47,370 nt of DNA, from positions 1-47,370 of the forward strand of contig JAGXGP010000150.1 in NCBI GenBank assembly GCA_024636775.1, given 5' to 3'. The notes below the pieces were generated by a model. That model had not been told where the DNA came from. It saw only the letters and a program-made list of their open reading frames with translations, and made no database searches. Position numbers and translations under genes: made by a program. This document shows, one piece after another, positions 1 through 8,473 of the stretch. This stretch comes from Hydrogenophilales bacterium (lineage in GTDB: Bacteria > Pseudomonadota > Gammaproteobacteria > Burkholderiales > Thiobacillaceae). How positions within the stretch are numbered: the first letter of the stretch is position 1; the number at the start of each line of letters is the position of its first letter.

Positions 1-1
1 C

Positions 2-82
2 AAACCGTTCACCAAAGCCCAGGTCCGTTACTTCGATCACGCCAAGGCAGCCGAGGCGCGGAAGTGGTTGGGCGAAGCATAG
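2..82 (+). CDS. C-terminal end of a SpoIIAA-like (STAS/SEC14-type) protein, 5' end outside the window
   Basis: Only the last 26 codons are present, open from the window edge to a TAG stop. The tail contains VRYFDHAKAAEARKWL, which matches my memory of how SpoIIAA-like proteins (Pfam PF11964) end: an aromatic VRYF strand, then a helix with an ARKWL pattern. Such proteins are small cytoplasmic STAS/SEC14-fold proteins, usually of unknown role and often near stress genes. Nothing can be said about its start or promoter. The assignment rests on a short tail and could be wrong; the open frame and its stop are certain. Confidence 0.5.
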   Translation, partial: KPFTKAQVRYFDHAKAAEARKWLGEA

Positions 83-198
83 CGGCTTCTGCTACGAAGC
101 AACGACTTCATTCCGCGATGGTAGGGACATGGGCATGACAATAATTTTCCTGCAACTCAGGAACCTTGGTCCTCGCAAAGACTGAAGGAATCCCCCTC

Positions 199-321
199 AT
201 GAAACCCGATACCGACCAGTCCAAGGCGCCCGAAGCGAAGGATGATTCGAAGTCCGAATCGAAGCCTGACGCGAAGCCTGATGCGAAGAATGATCTGAAA
301 TCCCTGCCCCTGCGGAAGTAG
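199..321 (+). CDS. Small Lys/Asp-rich low-complexity protein (40 aa)
   Basis: An ATG preceded by a GAAGGAA ribosome-binding-like stretch about 8 bases upstream opens a 40-codon frame ending in TAG. The peptide is almost entirely charged, with K, D, E and S and a short tandem KPDA-KPDA repeat, and has no hydrophobic segment or cysteine. It would be a soluble, probably disordered peptide. I do not recognise a family. The clear Shine-Dalgarno-like sequence argues for translation, while low complexity and short length argue for caution. It lies between the SpoIIAA-like tail and a 600-base stretch without a convincing gene. Confidence 0.35.
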   Translation: MKPDTDQSKAPEAKDDSKSESKPDAKPDAKNDLKSLPLRK

Positions 322-920
322 AAAAATAATTGGGGTCATCACCGGACGATCTCACTCAGGCCGAAGCAGCAAAGCGGCGGGGATGTTCAGCATTAGACTT
401 GGAGCCTGCTTCAAGATATCAGGGCGCTCGCCATACCATATGGATCAAGCCAAACGGCGGCAATTTCAACGACCGTTTTAGGCAATGTTGAACTGGCGCT
501 ATAGACCCGTTTCTGCCGTTGGTGTCGGCGAACCCAATGATTGCTCTGTGACTCTGAGCAGGCGGATGCTGTGATCGGTTGAGGGGCGGTTGCTCGGCCA
601 AAGGCGACATCGGCCTTACGATTGCCAGCGTCCGCTGTGCTCTCAAGAGCCGTAGTTGGAGAAGTGCCATGCGAGGGAGCTGCAATGCACTGTGCGTTCT
701 TCCATGCCGTCTACCTCGCCAGCAACGAAGTTAGCCTTCCTTCCTGATTCCCGTTGCCCTATGGCTCAACGGAAAGCTGCGAGGAGTGCTGGAAAACCTG
801 ATGCCTTACGGACAGCCCTCCCATGTGTTCGCCATGACGCGGAAGCGAACCATCGAATCCGGAAGGTCTTGCTGATGTAACACATGGCCGCGACCGGTCA
901 GGTTCGCGTGGTCGTCGGAT
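322..920. other. Gene-poor stretch of about 600 bases
   Basis: Only short open frames without convincing ribosome-binding sites or family resemblance occur here on either strand. I see no tRNA, repeat array, insertion-sequence end or clear terminator. It may be decayed sequence between the left-hand stress genes and the small minus-strand gene ending at 921. Confidence 0.4.
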
Positions 921-1082
921 TTACGGCTTCTTGGGCGTGGTGTATTTGACCTCTTTATGGAACGGGTCCCAGATGGTGTCGTATCCGACGTAACCCTTCT
1001 CGTTCGGCGCTTTTTGCCGGGTTGTCAGAAAGCGTGATCTGCCTTCCGGGACCGGACGCTTGGTTTTGGTGGTTTCGCTCAT
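921..1082 (-). CDS. Small basic hypothetical protein (53 aa)
   Basis: A minus-strand frame starts at the ATG at 1080-1082, has an AAGGAG Shine-Dalgarno sequence 6 bases upstream and ends in TAA. The product is 53 residues and rich in Lys, Thr and Pro. The middle contains GYVGYDTIWDPFHKEV, and the tail is TTPKKP. No signal peptide, membrane segment or metal motif is visible. The strong ribosome-binding site and the structured, non-repetitive middle suggest a real gene. I do not recognise a family. It lies downstream of the SlyD-like gene in the same direction with a gap of about 155 bases, so it may have its own promoter or be a distal part of the apr transcript. Confidence 0.5.
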   Translation of the reverse strand: MSETTKTKRPVPEGRSRFLTTRQKAPNEKGYVGYDTIWDPFHKEVKYTTPKKP

Positions 1083-1237
1083 GTTTTACTCCTTACATTG
1101 GAAATTGGGGCCTGGAAACACCGATATCAGGCTGCCCAATGCGCTAACAGATCGGGCGATGTAGTTAAGCCCTGGCATACCGGCCTTGCGTTCCGGGCTC
1201 GCTGCACTTCATGTTGCGGATACAGTTTGTACACCAT

Positions 1238-1747
1238 TCACATGGGAACGGCGCGACAGTTGGTTAGGTCAGGGGCCGCTTCCACCTTGCCGCCGTACTG
1301 GATTTCCTCGCCTGTGGCATCACGCACCATCAGTATCTCAAGCTTGAAAATCACTTCCCGGCCGCACAGCGGGTTATTGCCGTCAATCGTCACCGTTCTG
1401 GCGTCTACCCGGGTCACCAGAAAACTCTTGGTTTGACCATTGTCGTTTTCCATCAGGATGGCCGTGCCGACTTCACGGTATGCCTCGGGGACGTTCGCGA
1501 TGGCTTCGACAATCACCAGTGCTTCATCCCGGGGGCCATAGATGTCGTTGCAGTCTATGTGTACCTCGATGATATCGCCCTTGGATTTGCCTTCCAGCGC
1601 GTCCATGACCCGGGGCGACAATATCTCGTTGACGCCATGGACATAGCCCAGGGGAAACTCGACCATCGTCAGCACCTGGCGTGTTTTCTGGTCGATGACC
1701 TTGTAGGTCAGTTCAACATATTTGTTGGCTTCGATGATGGCTTTCAT
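1238..1747 (-). CDS. slyD: FKBP-type peptidyl-prolyl cis-trans isomerase, SlyD-like
   Basis: The 169-residue protein has the SlyD layout. A split FKBP domain starts with a YVELTYKVID-type strand and the short flap FPLGYVHGVNEILSPRV. An inserted chaperone ('insert-in-flap') domain of about residues 65-125 contains the strand DIIEVHIDCNDIYGPRDEAL. The FKBP fold then closes near KTVTIDGNNPL-like sequence (here RTVTIDGNNPLCG). SlyD proteins isomerise prolyl bonds and chaperone metalloproteins in the cytoplasm. The His/Cys-rich nickel-binding tail of enterobacterial SlyD is absent. The gene is the last of the apr run, 15 bases after the unrecognised small gene, so a folding role for APS reductase is a plausible inference but unproven. 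The ribosome-binding site is weak, which fits translation coupled to the upstream gene. Confidence 0.85.
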   Translation of the reverse strand: MKAIIEANKYVELTYKVIDQKTRQVLTMVEFPLGYVHGVNEILSPRVMDALEGKSKGDIIEVHIDCNDIYGPRDEALVIVEAIANVPEAYREVGTAILMENDNGQTKSFLVTRVDARTVTIDGNNPLCGREVIFKLEILMVRDATGEEIQYGGKVEAAPDLTNCRAVPM

Positions 1748-1762
1748 GGGTATCCAGACGTT

Positions 1763-2152
1763 TCAGAAAATGGAGGCGGCAAAGATGCGTACCTCGCCCT
1801 GTTCATAGCCCAGCACCAGCCGACCGAGCCATTCACCTTCCTTCTTCGTGCTGCGGACCCGGTACAGCACCGTGACATGCTGCCCTCTCCGGATGATGCC
1901 CAAGTAATCCCATTCTTTGCGCAGGCTCCGGGTCAGTTCGCTGTTGGCAAACTGTTTGCCGAGTTCGATTTCATTGAGGCCGAGCAGCAGGTCGTAGGAG
2001 AACTTGCGGATGAATTTGCCATATAACCCCTGGTTGGAGTATTTGATCAGGTCGCGCCACATGGGGTGGGCGAGCGCCAGAATCGCTTCGTCGCTGTGCT
2101 CGATGATGTTCATGGAGGTCTTGGGTGTGGCCTGAACGACAGAAGTGGTCAT
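1763..2152 (-). CDS. Unrecognised 129-aa protein between aprA and slyD
   Basis: The ATG at 2150-2152 is chosen because AGGAATT lies 7 bases upstream; a TTG two codons earlier (2158) is the alternative. The product is about 129 residues, soluble and mixed alpha/beta. An N-terminal helix is rich in HPMWRDLIKYSNQG. The middle has KFSYDLLLGLNEIELGKQF, and the C-terminal half looks like beta strands (HVTVLYRVRS, EWLGRLVLGYE). Alternating strands at the end would fit a small NTF2-like or related fold, but I cannot name a family. It is sandwiched between aprA (100 bases upstream) and the SlyD-like gene, so it is probably made together with APS reductase and could assist assembly or electron transfer. 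It has no cysteines and no obvious cofactor motif. Confidence 0.7.
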   Translation of the reverse strand: MTTSVVQATPKTSMNIIEHSDEAILALAHPMWRDLIKYSNQGLYGKFIRKFSYDLLLGLNEIELGKQFANSELTRSLRKEWDYLGIIRRGQHVTVLYRVRSTKKEGEWLGRLVLGYEQGEVRIFAASIF

Positions 2153-2252
2153 GGGCAATTCCTGATAGGGTCGCGAAAAAAACTGCGCAAGAAACGTGCG
2201 GGTCTTCAGGGAGGCCGGCAGCGGCCATCCGGCGCGCCGCCGGGGCTGCGGC

Positions 2253-4121
2253 TTACTCGTCCTTGCCGACCAGGTGGTAGCACGGGGCCTTCTCCATGGT
2301 GTATTCGCCAGTCTCGGGATCGCGACGCGATACGGTGAGGACGTGCCAGTTTGTATCGTCGAGCTTCATCGCATCTCCCCGGTAGTAGTAACCCGGCCAG
2401 CGGGTTTCCTTGCGGAACAGAGTGTGTTGCATGACCGCTTCGGAGGTGAGATGGCGATGCTTCAGTTCCCAGGCGCGCAGCAGTTCGTGGATATCCTCGG
2501 CGGCGACCTTCTCCAGGTCTTCCTCCATGATCTTGAGTTTCTTCAGGCCGATCTGCAGCAGCTTGTCGTTGGTCATGTAGTTGACCGTCGCCCCTGCGCA
2601 GTACTCGTCCATCAACTTCTGCAGGCGGTCCAGGCCCTGTCTGGGGTTGATATAGTGCGGGTTGACGCTACCTGCCGTGATTTCATTGCGGTTGACCCTG
2701 TAATGCTCCATCGGCTTAAAGATTTCTTCCCCGCGGCGCTGGGTCTGCGCGTCGGTCACCTGGATGCCTTCGGCCTTGCCGTCGTCGATGTACTTGCACG
2801 CAGCCTTGGCGGCCAGGCGGCCTTCGGTAAACGAGCCCGACGAGAACGCATGCGGCGTCCCGCCGACGGCGTCGCCCGCGCCGAACAGGCCTTCGACCGT
2901 GGTCATGCGGTTGTAGCCCCAGTAGTATTCCGGAGGGGAAATGTCCTCGGGGCCTGAACACCAGGCGCCGCAACCGGTCGCGTGCGAGCCCATCACATAC
3001 GGCTCGGAGGTGGTCAACTCGGGGTTTTCATATTTCGGATTGACATCGGTCGCCGCCCACAACACTGCCTGACCCACGGTCATGCCGAGGAAGTTGTGCC
3101 AGCCGATCTCCTCGAGGTGCGGATCCTGGAACGCCTCCATCGTCACCATATGGATAGGGCCGCGACCGGCGTTCACCTCGGAAATGAATGCGTGGTTGCG
3201 CAGACACGTCGGGATGGGTTTGTGGGACAGGTGCTGGCCTTCGGTGTCCAGATATTCCTTGCCAACCATTTCGGTCAGCGCGGGGAACCACTTTGATTCG
3301 TACTCTTCGCCGTTACCGTTCTGCGTGTAGGTTTTTAGGTGCAGGAAGTAAGCCCCCACCGGACCGTAACCGTCCTTGAATCGCGCCAGCACGATACGGT
3401 TTTCCATCTGGGTCATTTTCGCGCCCGCCTGGATCATCAGGCCGTAGGCCGAGCCCGACGACCACGGTGCATACCAGACGCGGCCTGCACCCTCACCGAC
3501 CGAGCGCGGCTTGAAGATATTGGAGGCGCCGCCCGCGCCGACGATCACCGTCTTCGACTTGAAGACGTGGTAATCGCCGGTACGAACGCTGAAGCCGACC
3601 GCGCCGGCCACGCGATTCTCCTTGGCGTCGTCCATCAGCAGATGGGTGATGCAGACACGGTTGAAGACCTTGTCGGCGGATTTCTTGGCGGCCTCGGCGA
3701 CGATGGGCTTGTAGGATTCACCGTGGATCATGATCTGCCAGCGCCCCTCGCGCTGATAGTGGCCGGTCTTGGGGTCGCGCATGATCGGCAGGCCCCACTC
3801 CTCGAACTGGTGAACGGCGGAATCGACGTGACGCGCCATGTCGAACAGCAGGTCTTCGCGCACCATCCCCATCAGGTCCATCCGCGCGTAACGGACGTGA
3901 TCCTCAGGCTTGTTCTCGCCCCAGCGCGTGCCCATGTAACAGTTGATCGCGTAGAGGCCCTGTGCCACCGCGCCCGAACGGTCCATGTTGGCCTTTTCGG
4001 CGATGACGATCTTCTTGTCCTGCCCCCAGTAGCGCGCTTCCCACGCAGCACCCGTGCCGCCGAGGCCAGCGCCTACGACGAGGATGTCGATGTTGTCTTC
4101 GACAACCGTGTTGTAAGCCAT
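2253..4121 (-). CDS. aprA: Adenylylsulfate reductase, alpha (FAD) subunit
   Basis: AprA carries the catalytic FAD of APS reductase. In sulfur oxidisers the enzyme runs in reverse, joining sulfite to AMP to make APS and passing electrons to the membrane. The 622-residue length is usual. The dinucleotide-binding motif VVGAGLGGTGAAWEA is at about residues 15-29. A GAGGASNIFKPRS stretch near residue 195 and the GDAVGGTPHAFSSGSFTEG stretch in the C-terminal half are typical of the fumarate-reductase-like flavoprotein fold, here of AprA type. The start ATG shares one base with the aprB stop (TGATG), so the two are translationally coupled. Order aprM-aprB-aprA matches the anchor-containing operon type of proteobacterial sulfur oxidisers. 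No truncation or frameshift is seen. Confidence 0.97.
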   Translation of the reverse strand: MAYNTVVEDNIDILVVGAGLGGTGAAWEARYWGQDKKIVIAEKANMDRSGAVAQGLYAINCYMGTRWGENKPEDHVRYARMDLMGMVREDLLFDMARHVDSAVHQFEEWGLPIMRDPKTGHYQREGRWQIMIHGESYKPIVAEAAKKSADKVFNRVCITHLLMDDAKENRVAGAVGFSVRTGDYHVFKSKTVIVGAGGASNIFKPRSVGEGAGRVWYAPWSSGSAYGLMIQAGAKMTQMENRIVLARFKDGYGPVGAYFLHLKTYTQNGNGEEYESKWFPALTEMVGKEYLDTEGQHLSHKPIPTCLRNHAFISEVNAGRGPIHMVTMEAFQDPHLEEIGWHNFLGMTVGQAVLWAATDVNPKYENPELTTSEPYVMGSHATGCGAWCSGPEDISPPEYYWGYNRMTTVEGLFGAGDAVGGTPHAFSSGSFTEGRLAAKAACKYIDDGKAEGIQVTDAQTQRRGEEIFKPMEHYRVNRNEITAGSVNPHYINPRQGLDRLQKLMDEYCAGATVNYMTNDKLLQIGLKKLKIMEEDLEKVAAEDIHELLRAWELKHRHLTSEAVMQHTLFRKETRWPGYYYRGDAMKLDDTNWHVLTVSRRDPETGEYTMEKAPCYHLVGKDE

Positions 4122-4603
4122 CAGTAGTACACCCCTTCCTTCATCACGAGACCGTTCGATTCCAGCGTGTGCAGATCGCCTTCGTCCATACGGATGTATT
4201 TGGGCTCGTTGAACAGCAACTGGCTGTCACGCATCGCCTGGCTCGGCGCGGGCACAGCGGAGAGTTGCGGAATGTGCTTGCCCCAGGGCTTGGTCGTGAT
4301 CGGCGCCAGCAGCTCCATGTCCTTTTCGCCGTTGCGGAACTTGATGCGCCAGGCAATGGTGCCTTTTTCCTCGTCGCGGCGGACGCGCACCGAATGGCCC
4401 AGCGGGGCGAAGTCGGCGTAGCCGCGCACATCGATCGCGTCTTGCGGACAGGCCTTGACGCACGAGTAGCACTCCCAGCACATGTTCGGCTCGATGTTGT
4501 AGGCGCGCCGTGTGACTTTATCGATGTGCATGATGTCTGACGGACAGATGTCAACGCAGTATCCGCAACCGTCGCAACGCGTCATGTACACAAAGGTAGG
4601 CAT
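4121..4603 (-). CDS. aprB: Adenylylsulfate reductase, beta (iron-sulfur) subunit
   Basis: The 160-residue protein has two ferredoxin-type 4Fe-4S motifs. Cysteines 10, 13, 16 and 20 (CDGCGYCVDICP) form the first and cysteines 42, 45, 48 and 52 (CWECYSCVKACP) the second. The C-terminal tail wraps around the alpha subunit in known structures. AprB relays electrons between the AprA flavin and, in this operon type, the AprM membrane anchor. A GAGGAAC Shine-Dalgarno sequence precedes the ATG. The stop overlaps the aprA start by one base. Length and motif spacing are normal, and the neighbours make the assignment secure. Confidence 0.97.
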   Translation of the reverse strand: MPTFVYMTRCDGCGYCVDICPSDIMHIDKVTRRAYNIEPNMCWECYSCVKACPQDAIDVRGYADFAPLGHSVRVRRDEEKGTIAWRIKFRNGEKDMELLAPITTKPWGKHIPQLSAVPAPSQAMRDSQLLFNEPKYIRMDEGDLHTLESNGLVMKEGVYY

Positions 4604-4639
4604 GGAGTTCCTCTCGATGCTTTTGGATTGATCGGACTA

Positions 4640-5488
4640 TTAAAAATGGTTGGGCGCTTCACGCTTGATGCCCAGTCCCATGTTGGGCGGGTCGACGCCC
4701 ATGTAGGCCGGGATATCCGGAAACCTCGCCTGCACTTCAGGATCCGACAAATCATAGATTGCGGGCATGTTTTCTCTCGAACCATCCGCCTTGATGACGC
4801 GCTTCTGGAAGGCGGCCGCAGGCTTGAAGAACATGTGCGCGAATTTGGACCAGTACACCGAGCCGAAGAGCAGCGTGGTGAAGGCGACGAACAATACGAA
4901 GAACAGCCTGTTCAACACGCCGGCGCCCATGGAGAAAGACCAGAGCAGCGCGAAGGTGGCCATGCCCAGCAGGCCGACAATGAAAAGGTCGCCGCGTCCG
5001 TTCAGCTGATACCACTTGACGCCTTCGGAGGCGACGTCGACGCGGATGCTGAACCAGAACCAGTATCCCCCCAGGCACAGCATGGCCGCGCCCAGGTGCC
5101 AAAGCAGCGGCACGACGGTCGGCGCCGGATATTCCGGGGTCGGATAGGCAAAGATCAGGATCGCCGTGGTGACGACAAAAATGATGAAGCCGTACATGGT
5201 GAAGAGGTGCGAAATGCGGCGCTTCAGATTGGCGAACTCGCCCGAGGTTAGCACCTCATTGGCAACGGTCTTCAAAGCCAGTGCGCTTTTTTCCCCCGTA
5301 CCTAGCGTGCGCGTCGCGTTCTTTTTGGCCTTCCTGGCATTCTCGAAAAAATACTGGGCGCTTTTCTTGTGAAGCATGTCGAGTATGGTTCCGGCCACCA
5401 CCAGAAGGAACATCAGCACGACGTATGCCTGCATGGCAGTCGGGGGTATGACGGCGGCGAGTTCGGCGAAAGGGTTGCTAGCGATCAT
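4640..5488 (-). CDS. aprM: APS reductase membrane anchor AprM
   Basis: This is a 282-residue membrane protein with about five hydrophobic segments, at residues 19-37, 97-115, 126-148, 167-186 and 193-213. A basic cytoplasmic loop (KKSAQYFFENARKAKKNATR) follows the first. His94 and His131 could ligate haem but this is not proven. It lies directly upstream of aprB with a 36-base gap, in the order aprM-aprB-aprA known from sulfur-oxidising proteobacteria, where AprM is thought to pass APS reductase electrons to quinone. The ATG at 5486-5488 follows an AGGAGA ribosome-binding site. It is the first gene of the operon, so the promoter should lie in the 900-base region upstream. Distinct from the QmoABC system of sulfate reducers, which is absent here. 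Confidence 0.9.
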   Translation of the reverse strand: MIASNPFAELAAVIPPTAMQAYVVLMFLLVVAGTILDMLHKKSAQYFFENARKAKKNATRTLGTGEKSALALKTVANEVLTSGEFANLKRRISHLFTMYGFIIFVVTTAILIFAYPTPEYPAPTVVPLLWHLGAAMLCLGGYWFWFSIRVDVASEGVKWYQLNGRGDLFIVGLLGMATFALLWSFSMGAGVLNRLFFVLFVAFTTLLFGSVYWSKFAHMFFKPAAAFQKRVIKADGSRENMPAIYDLSDPEVQARFPDIPAYMGVDPPNMGLGIKREAPNHF

Positions 5489-6401
5489 GGGTTCTGGTCT
5501 CCTCAGGTCTCAAAAATACGAACACGAGCCCTTCGTATACGAAATAGCTAAGCGACTACAGAGGCATGTTGCAGAACACACTGCCCCGATGCCCCAAATC
5601 GCTATTCGCTGTTGTCCGATGATTTGGTATTCCTCGGCCGGTCCACATAGCGCAAGCCACTACATGCACCATAGGGCTGGAAAATTTATTTTCAAGGGGA
5701 ATTTGTCGGCCGAGAAAACGAGCAGCGAACGTCGGTGGTTCTCAATGCGGATGTTTTCTATTCGCGTCACCGAGCCACCTTATTATTCGCGGCTTCACAT
5801 CTCCGTTGCTGGCGCCAGCCCGGGTGATGTCAGACGAAACACGACAGTATCGGCATGCTCCGACAGGTCTGTTATCCGTATTCGGCGGGCGGGGGGCGCC
5901 GCGTTCGCACAACCCTCATCCGCTGCATCAAGCCGAAGGGCAATACCATGTAAATTCGTCTGACGATCAACGGCAAATCAATGGCCGCAGCTTGGATCGA
6001 CAACCCGACGACCAAGAAAAGCGCTCGTACTTTCCGAAAAAAATTATCCACCCAAGGTGCGCTGGCCGGCGTCGATCCCGACGCCGGCGATATCGCAAAA
6101 TCCGCGACGATGATCTTGATTAAAGACAATCTGCCCGGCAAGCTGTGTTTGGCCCCTCGGAGTTGGTTACCCCCTTGCCAACCTACCGAGTGGTTATTCA
6201 GGCTGAGTTCGTTTCCAGCGTCAGCAAAGCGCGGACATCTGCCGTTCAATCACCCTAAGGCCACAGGCGGCTCTGGCCGATTAGCAGGCCGACATCAGAT
6301 TCTCTCCACCTGCAGCTTTATGATCAGTAAGCCGTCATTGCCCATGAAAACGTTAGTTTCTTTGTCGGTTCTGCTTTACGCGAGATTTTGGACTTGAAAA
6401 G
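5489..6401. other. Long non-coding stretch between the divergent aprM and abiEi genes
   Basis: About 900 bases separate the divergently read apr operon and the AbiE pair. Open frames present (for example 5981-6397 on plus) have no clear ribosome-binding site and no family resemblance. The aprM promoter must lie in the right-hand part of aprM's upstream region, but I cannot point to convincing -35/-10 boxes. The part near 6000-6400 may be degraded flank of the accessory block that follows. Confidence 0.4.
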
Positions 6402-6429
6402 TGTCAGAATTAGCATCATACTTCTGACA
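6402..6429 (+). promoter_or_regulatory. Palindromic operator candidate overlapping the abiE promoter
   Basis: Perfect inverted half-sites TGTCAGAA (6402-6409) and TTCTGACA (6422-6429) are separated by 12 bases, giving a 20-base centre-to-centre spacing, about two helical turns. A possible -10 box TAGCAT (6411-6416) lies in the spacer, 17 bases after a weak -35 TTGGAC (6388-6393). The right half-site ends 16 bases before the abiEi ATG. AbiEi antitoxins are known to repress their own operons by binding inverted repeats, so this is the natural binding site. The promoter boxes are less certain than the palindrome. Confidence 0.6.
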
Positions 6430-6445
6430 GTTAGGAGATATCGCC

Positions 6446-7042
6446 ATGCAGACCCTTGCCAAACAAGTCTTGGAATACGCCACCGGAATGCCGGAGGGCA
6501 CGCCTTTGGTCGCCAAAGAACTGTTGCACCTGGGCAGCCGCGCAGCCGTGGATCAAGTGCTGTCTCGCCTGGTGCAGCGCGGCGCCCTGCTGCGCGCGGG
6601 CCGCGGTATCTATGTCCTGCCCGTCGAGAGCCGCTTTGGCTCCCGTGCGCCCTCGACAGTCAAGATGGTCGAGGGCTTGGCGAACCAGCGTGGGGAAACC
6701 ATCGTGCCTCATGGCGCTGCTGCCGCCAACGCGCTGGGCCTGACCACGCAGGTGCCGATGCGGGCGGTCTATCTAACGTCCGGCCCCAGCCGCCGCTTGA
6801 AATTGGGCGCGCAAATGGTCGAGTTCCGGCACGCGCCGGTTTGGCAACTGATCTTTCCTGGGCGGGCTGCGGGCGAGGTGGTGCGGGCGCTGGCTTGGTT
6901 GGGTCCGGAAAAAGCCGGGGAAGCAATCCGGAAACTGCGCGCCAAGCTGCCGCCGTCGGAGCTGAAAGAAGTTGCGTCGGCACGAGCGCGCCTGCCGACC
7001 TGGATGGCCCAAGAGGTCAGCGCCCTGGTGACCCATGGCTGA
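6446..7042 (+). CDS. abiEi: AbiEi-type antitoxin / autorepressor (type IV toxin-antitoxin)
   Basis: The 198-residue protein has an N-terminal winged-helix region (about residues 20-60) ending in RLVQRGALLRAGRGIYVLP, followed by an AbiEi-like C-terminal domain with a VPHGAAAANALGL segment. AbiEi antitoxins counter the AbiEii nucleotidyltransferase without direct protein binding and repress their own promoter. An AGGAGA Shine-Dalgarno sequence lies 7 bases before the ATG. Its stop lies inside the next gene: the abiEii ATG at 7035 overlaps it by 8 bases, the usual coupling in this family. The palindrome just upstream supports autoregulation. DUF6088 is another label used for such proteins. Confidence 0.85.
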   Translation: MQTLAKQVLEYATGMPEGTPLVAKELLHLGSRAAVDQVLSRLVQRGALLRAGRGIYVLPVESRFGSRAPSTVKMVEGLANQRGETIVPHGAAAANALGLTTQVPMRAVYLTSGPSRRLKLGAQMVEFRHAPVWQLIFPGRAAGEVVRALAWLGPEKAGEAIRKLRAKLPPSELKEVASARARLPTWMAQEVSALVTHG

Positions 7043-8045
7043 GTTCTTCCAGCTCTCTAGCGCCGAACGCCTGGAGGCGCTCGACTTGGCAGCCAACACA
7101 TCGGGCCTCCCGCCCCATCTGCTGGAAAAAGACATCTGGGTGGTCTGGTCGCTGCGGCACCTCTTTGCCGGCCCCTACGCTGAACACTTGGTATTCAAGG
7201 GCGGCACATCCTTGTCGAAAGCCTACGGCGTCATCCGGCGCTTTTCCGAAGACGTGGACCTGACCTACGACATCCGCGCTATCGCTAGCGATCTGGTGGG
7301 CAATGCGGACGCGCCACTGCCGGCCAGCAAGAGCCAGGAGAAGAAGTGGAGCAAAGAGATTCGTGCGCGCCTGTCGGACTGGGTCAGTGCCGAGATCGTG
7401 CCACGGCTCATGCACGACCTTGAGCAAAATGGTCTCCCAGCAACCGTGCGAGCCGAGGGTGACAAGGTGTTCATTGATTACGCGCCACTGGTCACCGGCA
7501 CCGGCTATGTCGCGCCCGCCGTCATGTTGGAATTCGGTGCCCGCTCCACCGGAGAGCCCAGCGAACCGCGCGCTATCCGCTGCGATGCGGCTGCGTATCT
7601 GCAGGAGTTGGAGTTTCCAACCGCCGCGCCACAGGTCATGCGCGCCGAGCGCACCTTCTGGGAAAAGGCTACGGCGATTCACGTTTTTTGCGCGCAAGGC
7701 GAGTTCCGGGGTGGTGATCGTTTCGCGCGTCACTGGCACGACGTGACGAGACTGGATGCCGCCGGCTTCGCCGCCGCAGCCATCGCGGACAAATCTCTCG
7801 CCCTCGCAGTTGCCGATCACAAGAGCGTGTTCTTTGCAGAAAAGAACACGCACGGCGACGTCATCGACTATCACGCTGCCGTCGCAGGTGGGCTCCAACT
7901 TGTACCTGATGAAAGCGCGTTGGCCAAATTGGCTACCGACTATCAGCATATGGTCGATGACGGTTTGTTTCTCGATGATGTCGAAGCTTTCGACGCTCTG
8001 ATGGAGCGATGCCGAGCAATTCAGCAGAAGGCCAACGCGCCATGA
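7035..8045 (+). CDS. abiEii: AbiEii-type nucleotidyltransferase toxin
   Basis: The 336-residue protein carries the nucleotidyltransferase signature of the AbiEii/AbiGii family (PF08843). GGTSLSKAY is at residues 56-64 and the paired acidic residues SEDVDL at 71-76. FWEKATAIH is at about 208-216 and RHWHDV at 232-237, both typical later family motifs. Family members transfer nucleotides, and some attack tRNA 3' ends; the target here is unknown. Toxin activity is linked to abortive infection against phage and to plasmid or island maintenance. Overlap with abiEi by 8 bases implies translational coupling. All motifs look intact, so the toxin should be active. Confidence 0.88.
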   Translation: MAEFFQLSSAERLEALDLAANTSGLPPHLLEKDIWVVWSLRHLFAGPYAEHLVFKGGTSLSKAYGVIRRFSEDVDLTYDIRAIASDLVGNADAPLPASKSQEKKWSKEIRARLSDWVSAEIVPRLMHDLEQNGLPATVRAEGDKVFIDYAPLVTGTGYVAPAVMLEFGARSTGEPSEPRAIRCDAAAYLQELEFPTAAPQVMRAERTFWEKATAIHVFCAQGEFRGGDRFARHWHDVTRLDAAGFAAAAIADKSLALAVADHKSVFFAEKNTHGDVIDYHAAVAGGLQLVPDESALAKLATDYQHMVDDGLFLDDVEAFDALMERCRAIQQKANAP

Positions 8046-8473
8046 GCATCACGATAGGATGCTTTCGACAACAGAACTCAATGTGGTTACGCGGCCAGCC
8101 ACGATGTGTTTGATCTCTGACGCATCCCAGCGCTTCCAAATCGCTTTCTTCGGAAGTCATTGAACGTCCCGGCGTTTCGCCGTCGGGCTCGCGCGCCTCG
8201 TGCCGAGTCGCGACCATACGGCTTTAATCCCTGACACTTCCGGCCCTCCGGGCCTGCGCGCTTCGCTTGCCATGTGGGTAGCGGAGTGTGTGTGAGAGGC
8301 GGCCTTGCTGTTCCCTTCAACGTACCACGCCGTTCTCACCGTCAAGGGCTGCGCGCCCTGCCCTTTGGTTGATCGCTTGCGTCCATGCGGCCGTCCGTGA
8401 CCCCTGACTGCTGCGCTGCGTCGTGTTTCTCCGGTTCCGGGCAATTCCGCCCGATTCGGACTGGAGCACGATC
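8046..8473. other. Spacer between abiEii and the RadC-like gene
   Basis: About 430 bases without a supported gene. The last part (roughly 8340-8470) probably carries the leader and promoter of the RadC-like gene, since it ends in a TGGAGC ribosome-binding-like sequence, but I cannot mark promoter boxes with confidence. Confidence 0.4.

Noticed and set aside
5981-6397. A 138-codon plus-strand frame between aprM and abiEi
   Set aside because: No ribosome-binding site, no recognisable domain, and a composition like the non-coding surroundings; left as spacer.
6388-7263. A 291-codon plus-strand frame overlapping abiEi
   Set aside because: It is in another frame than abiEi, lacks a ribosome-binding site, and the abiEi reading has the winged-helix pattern and the coupled start of abiEii.
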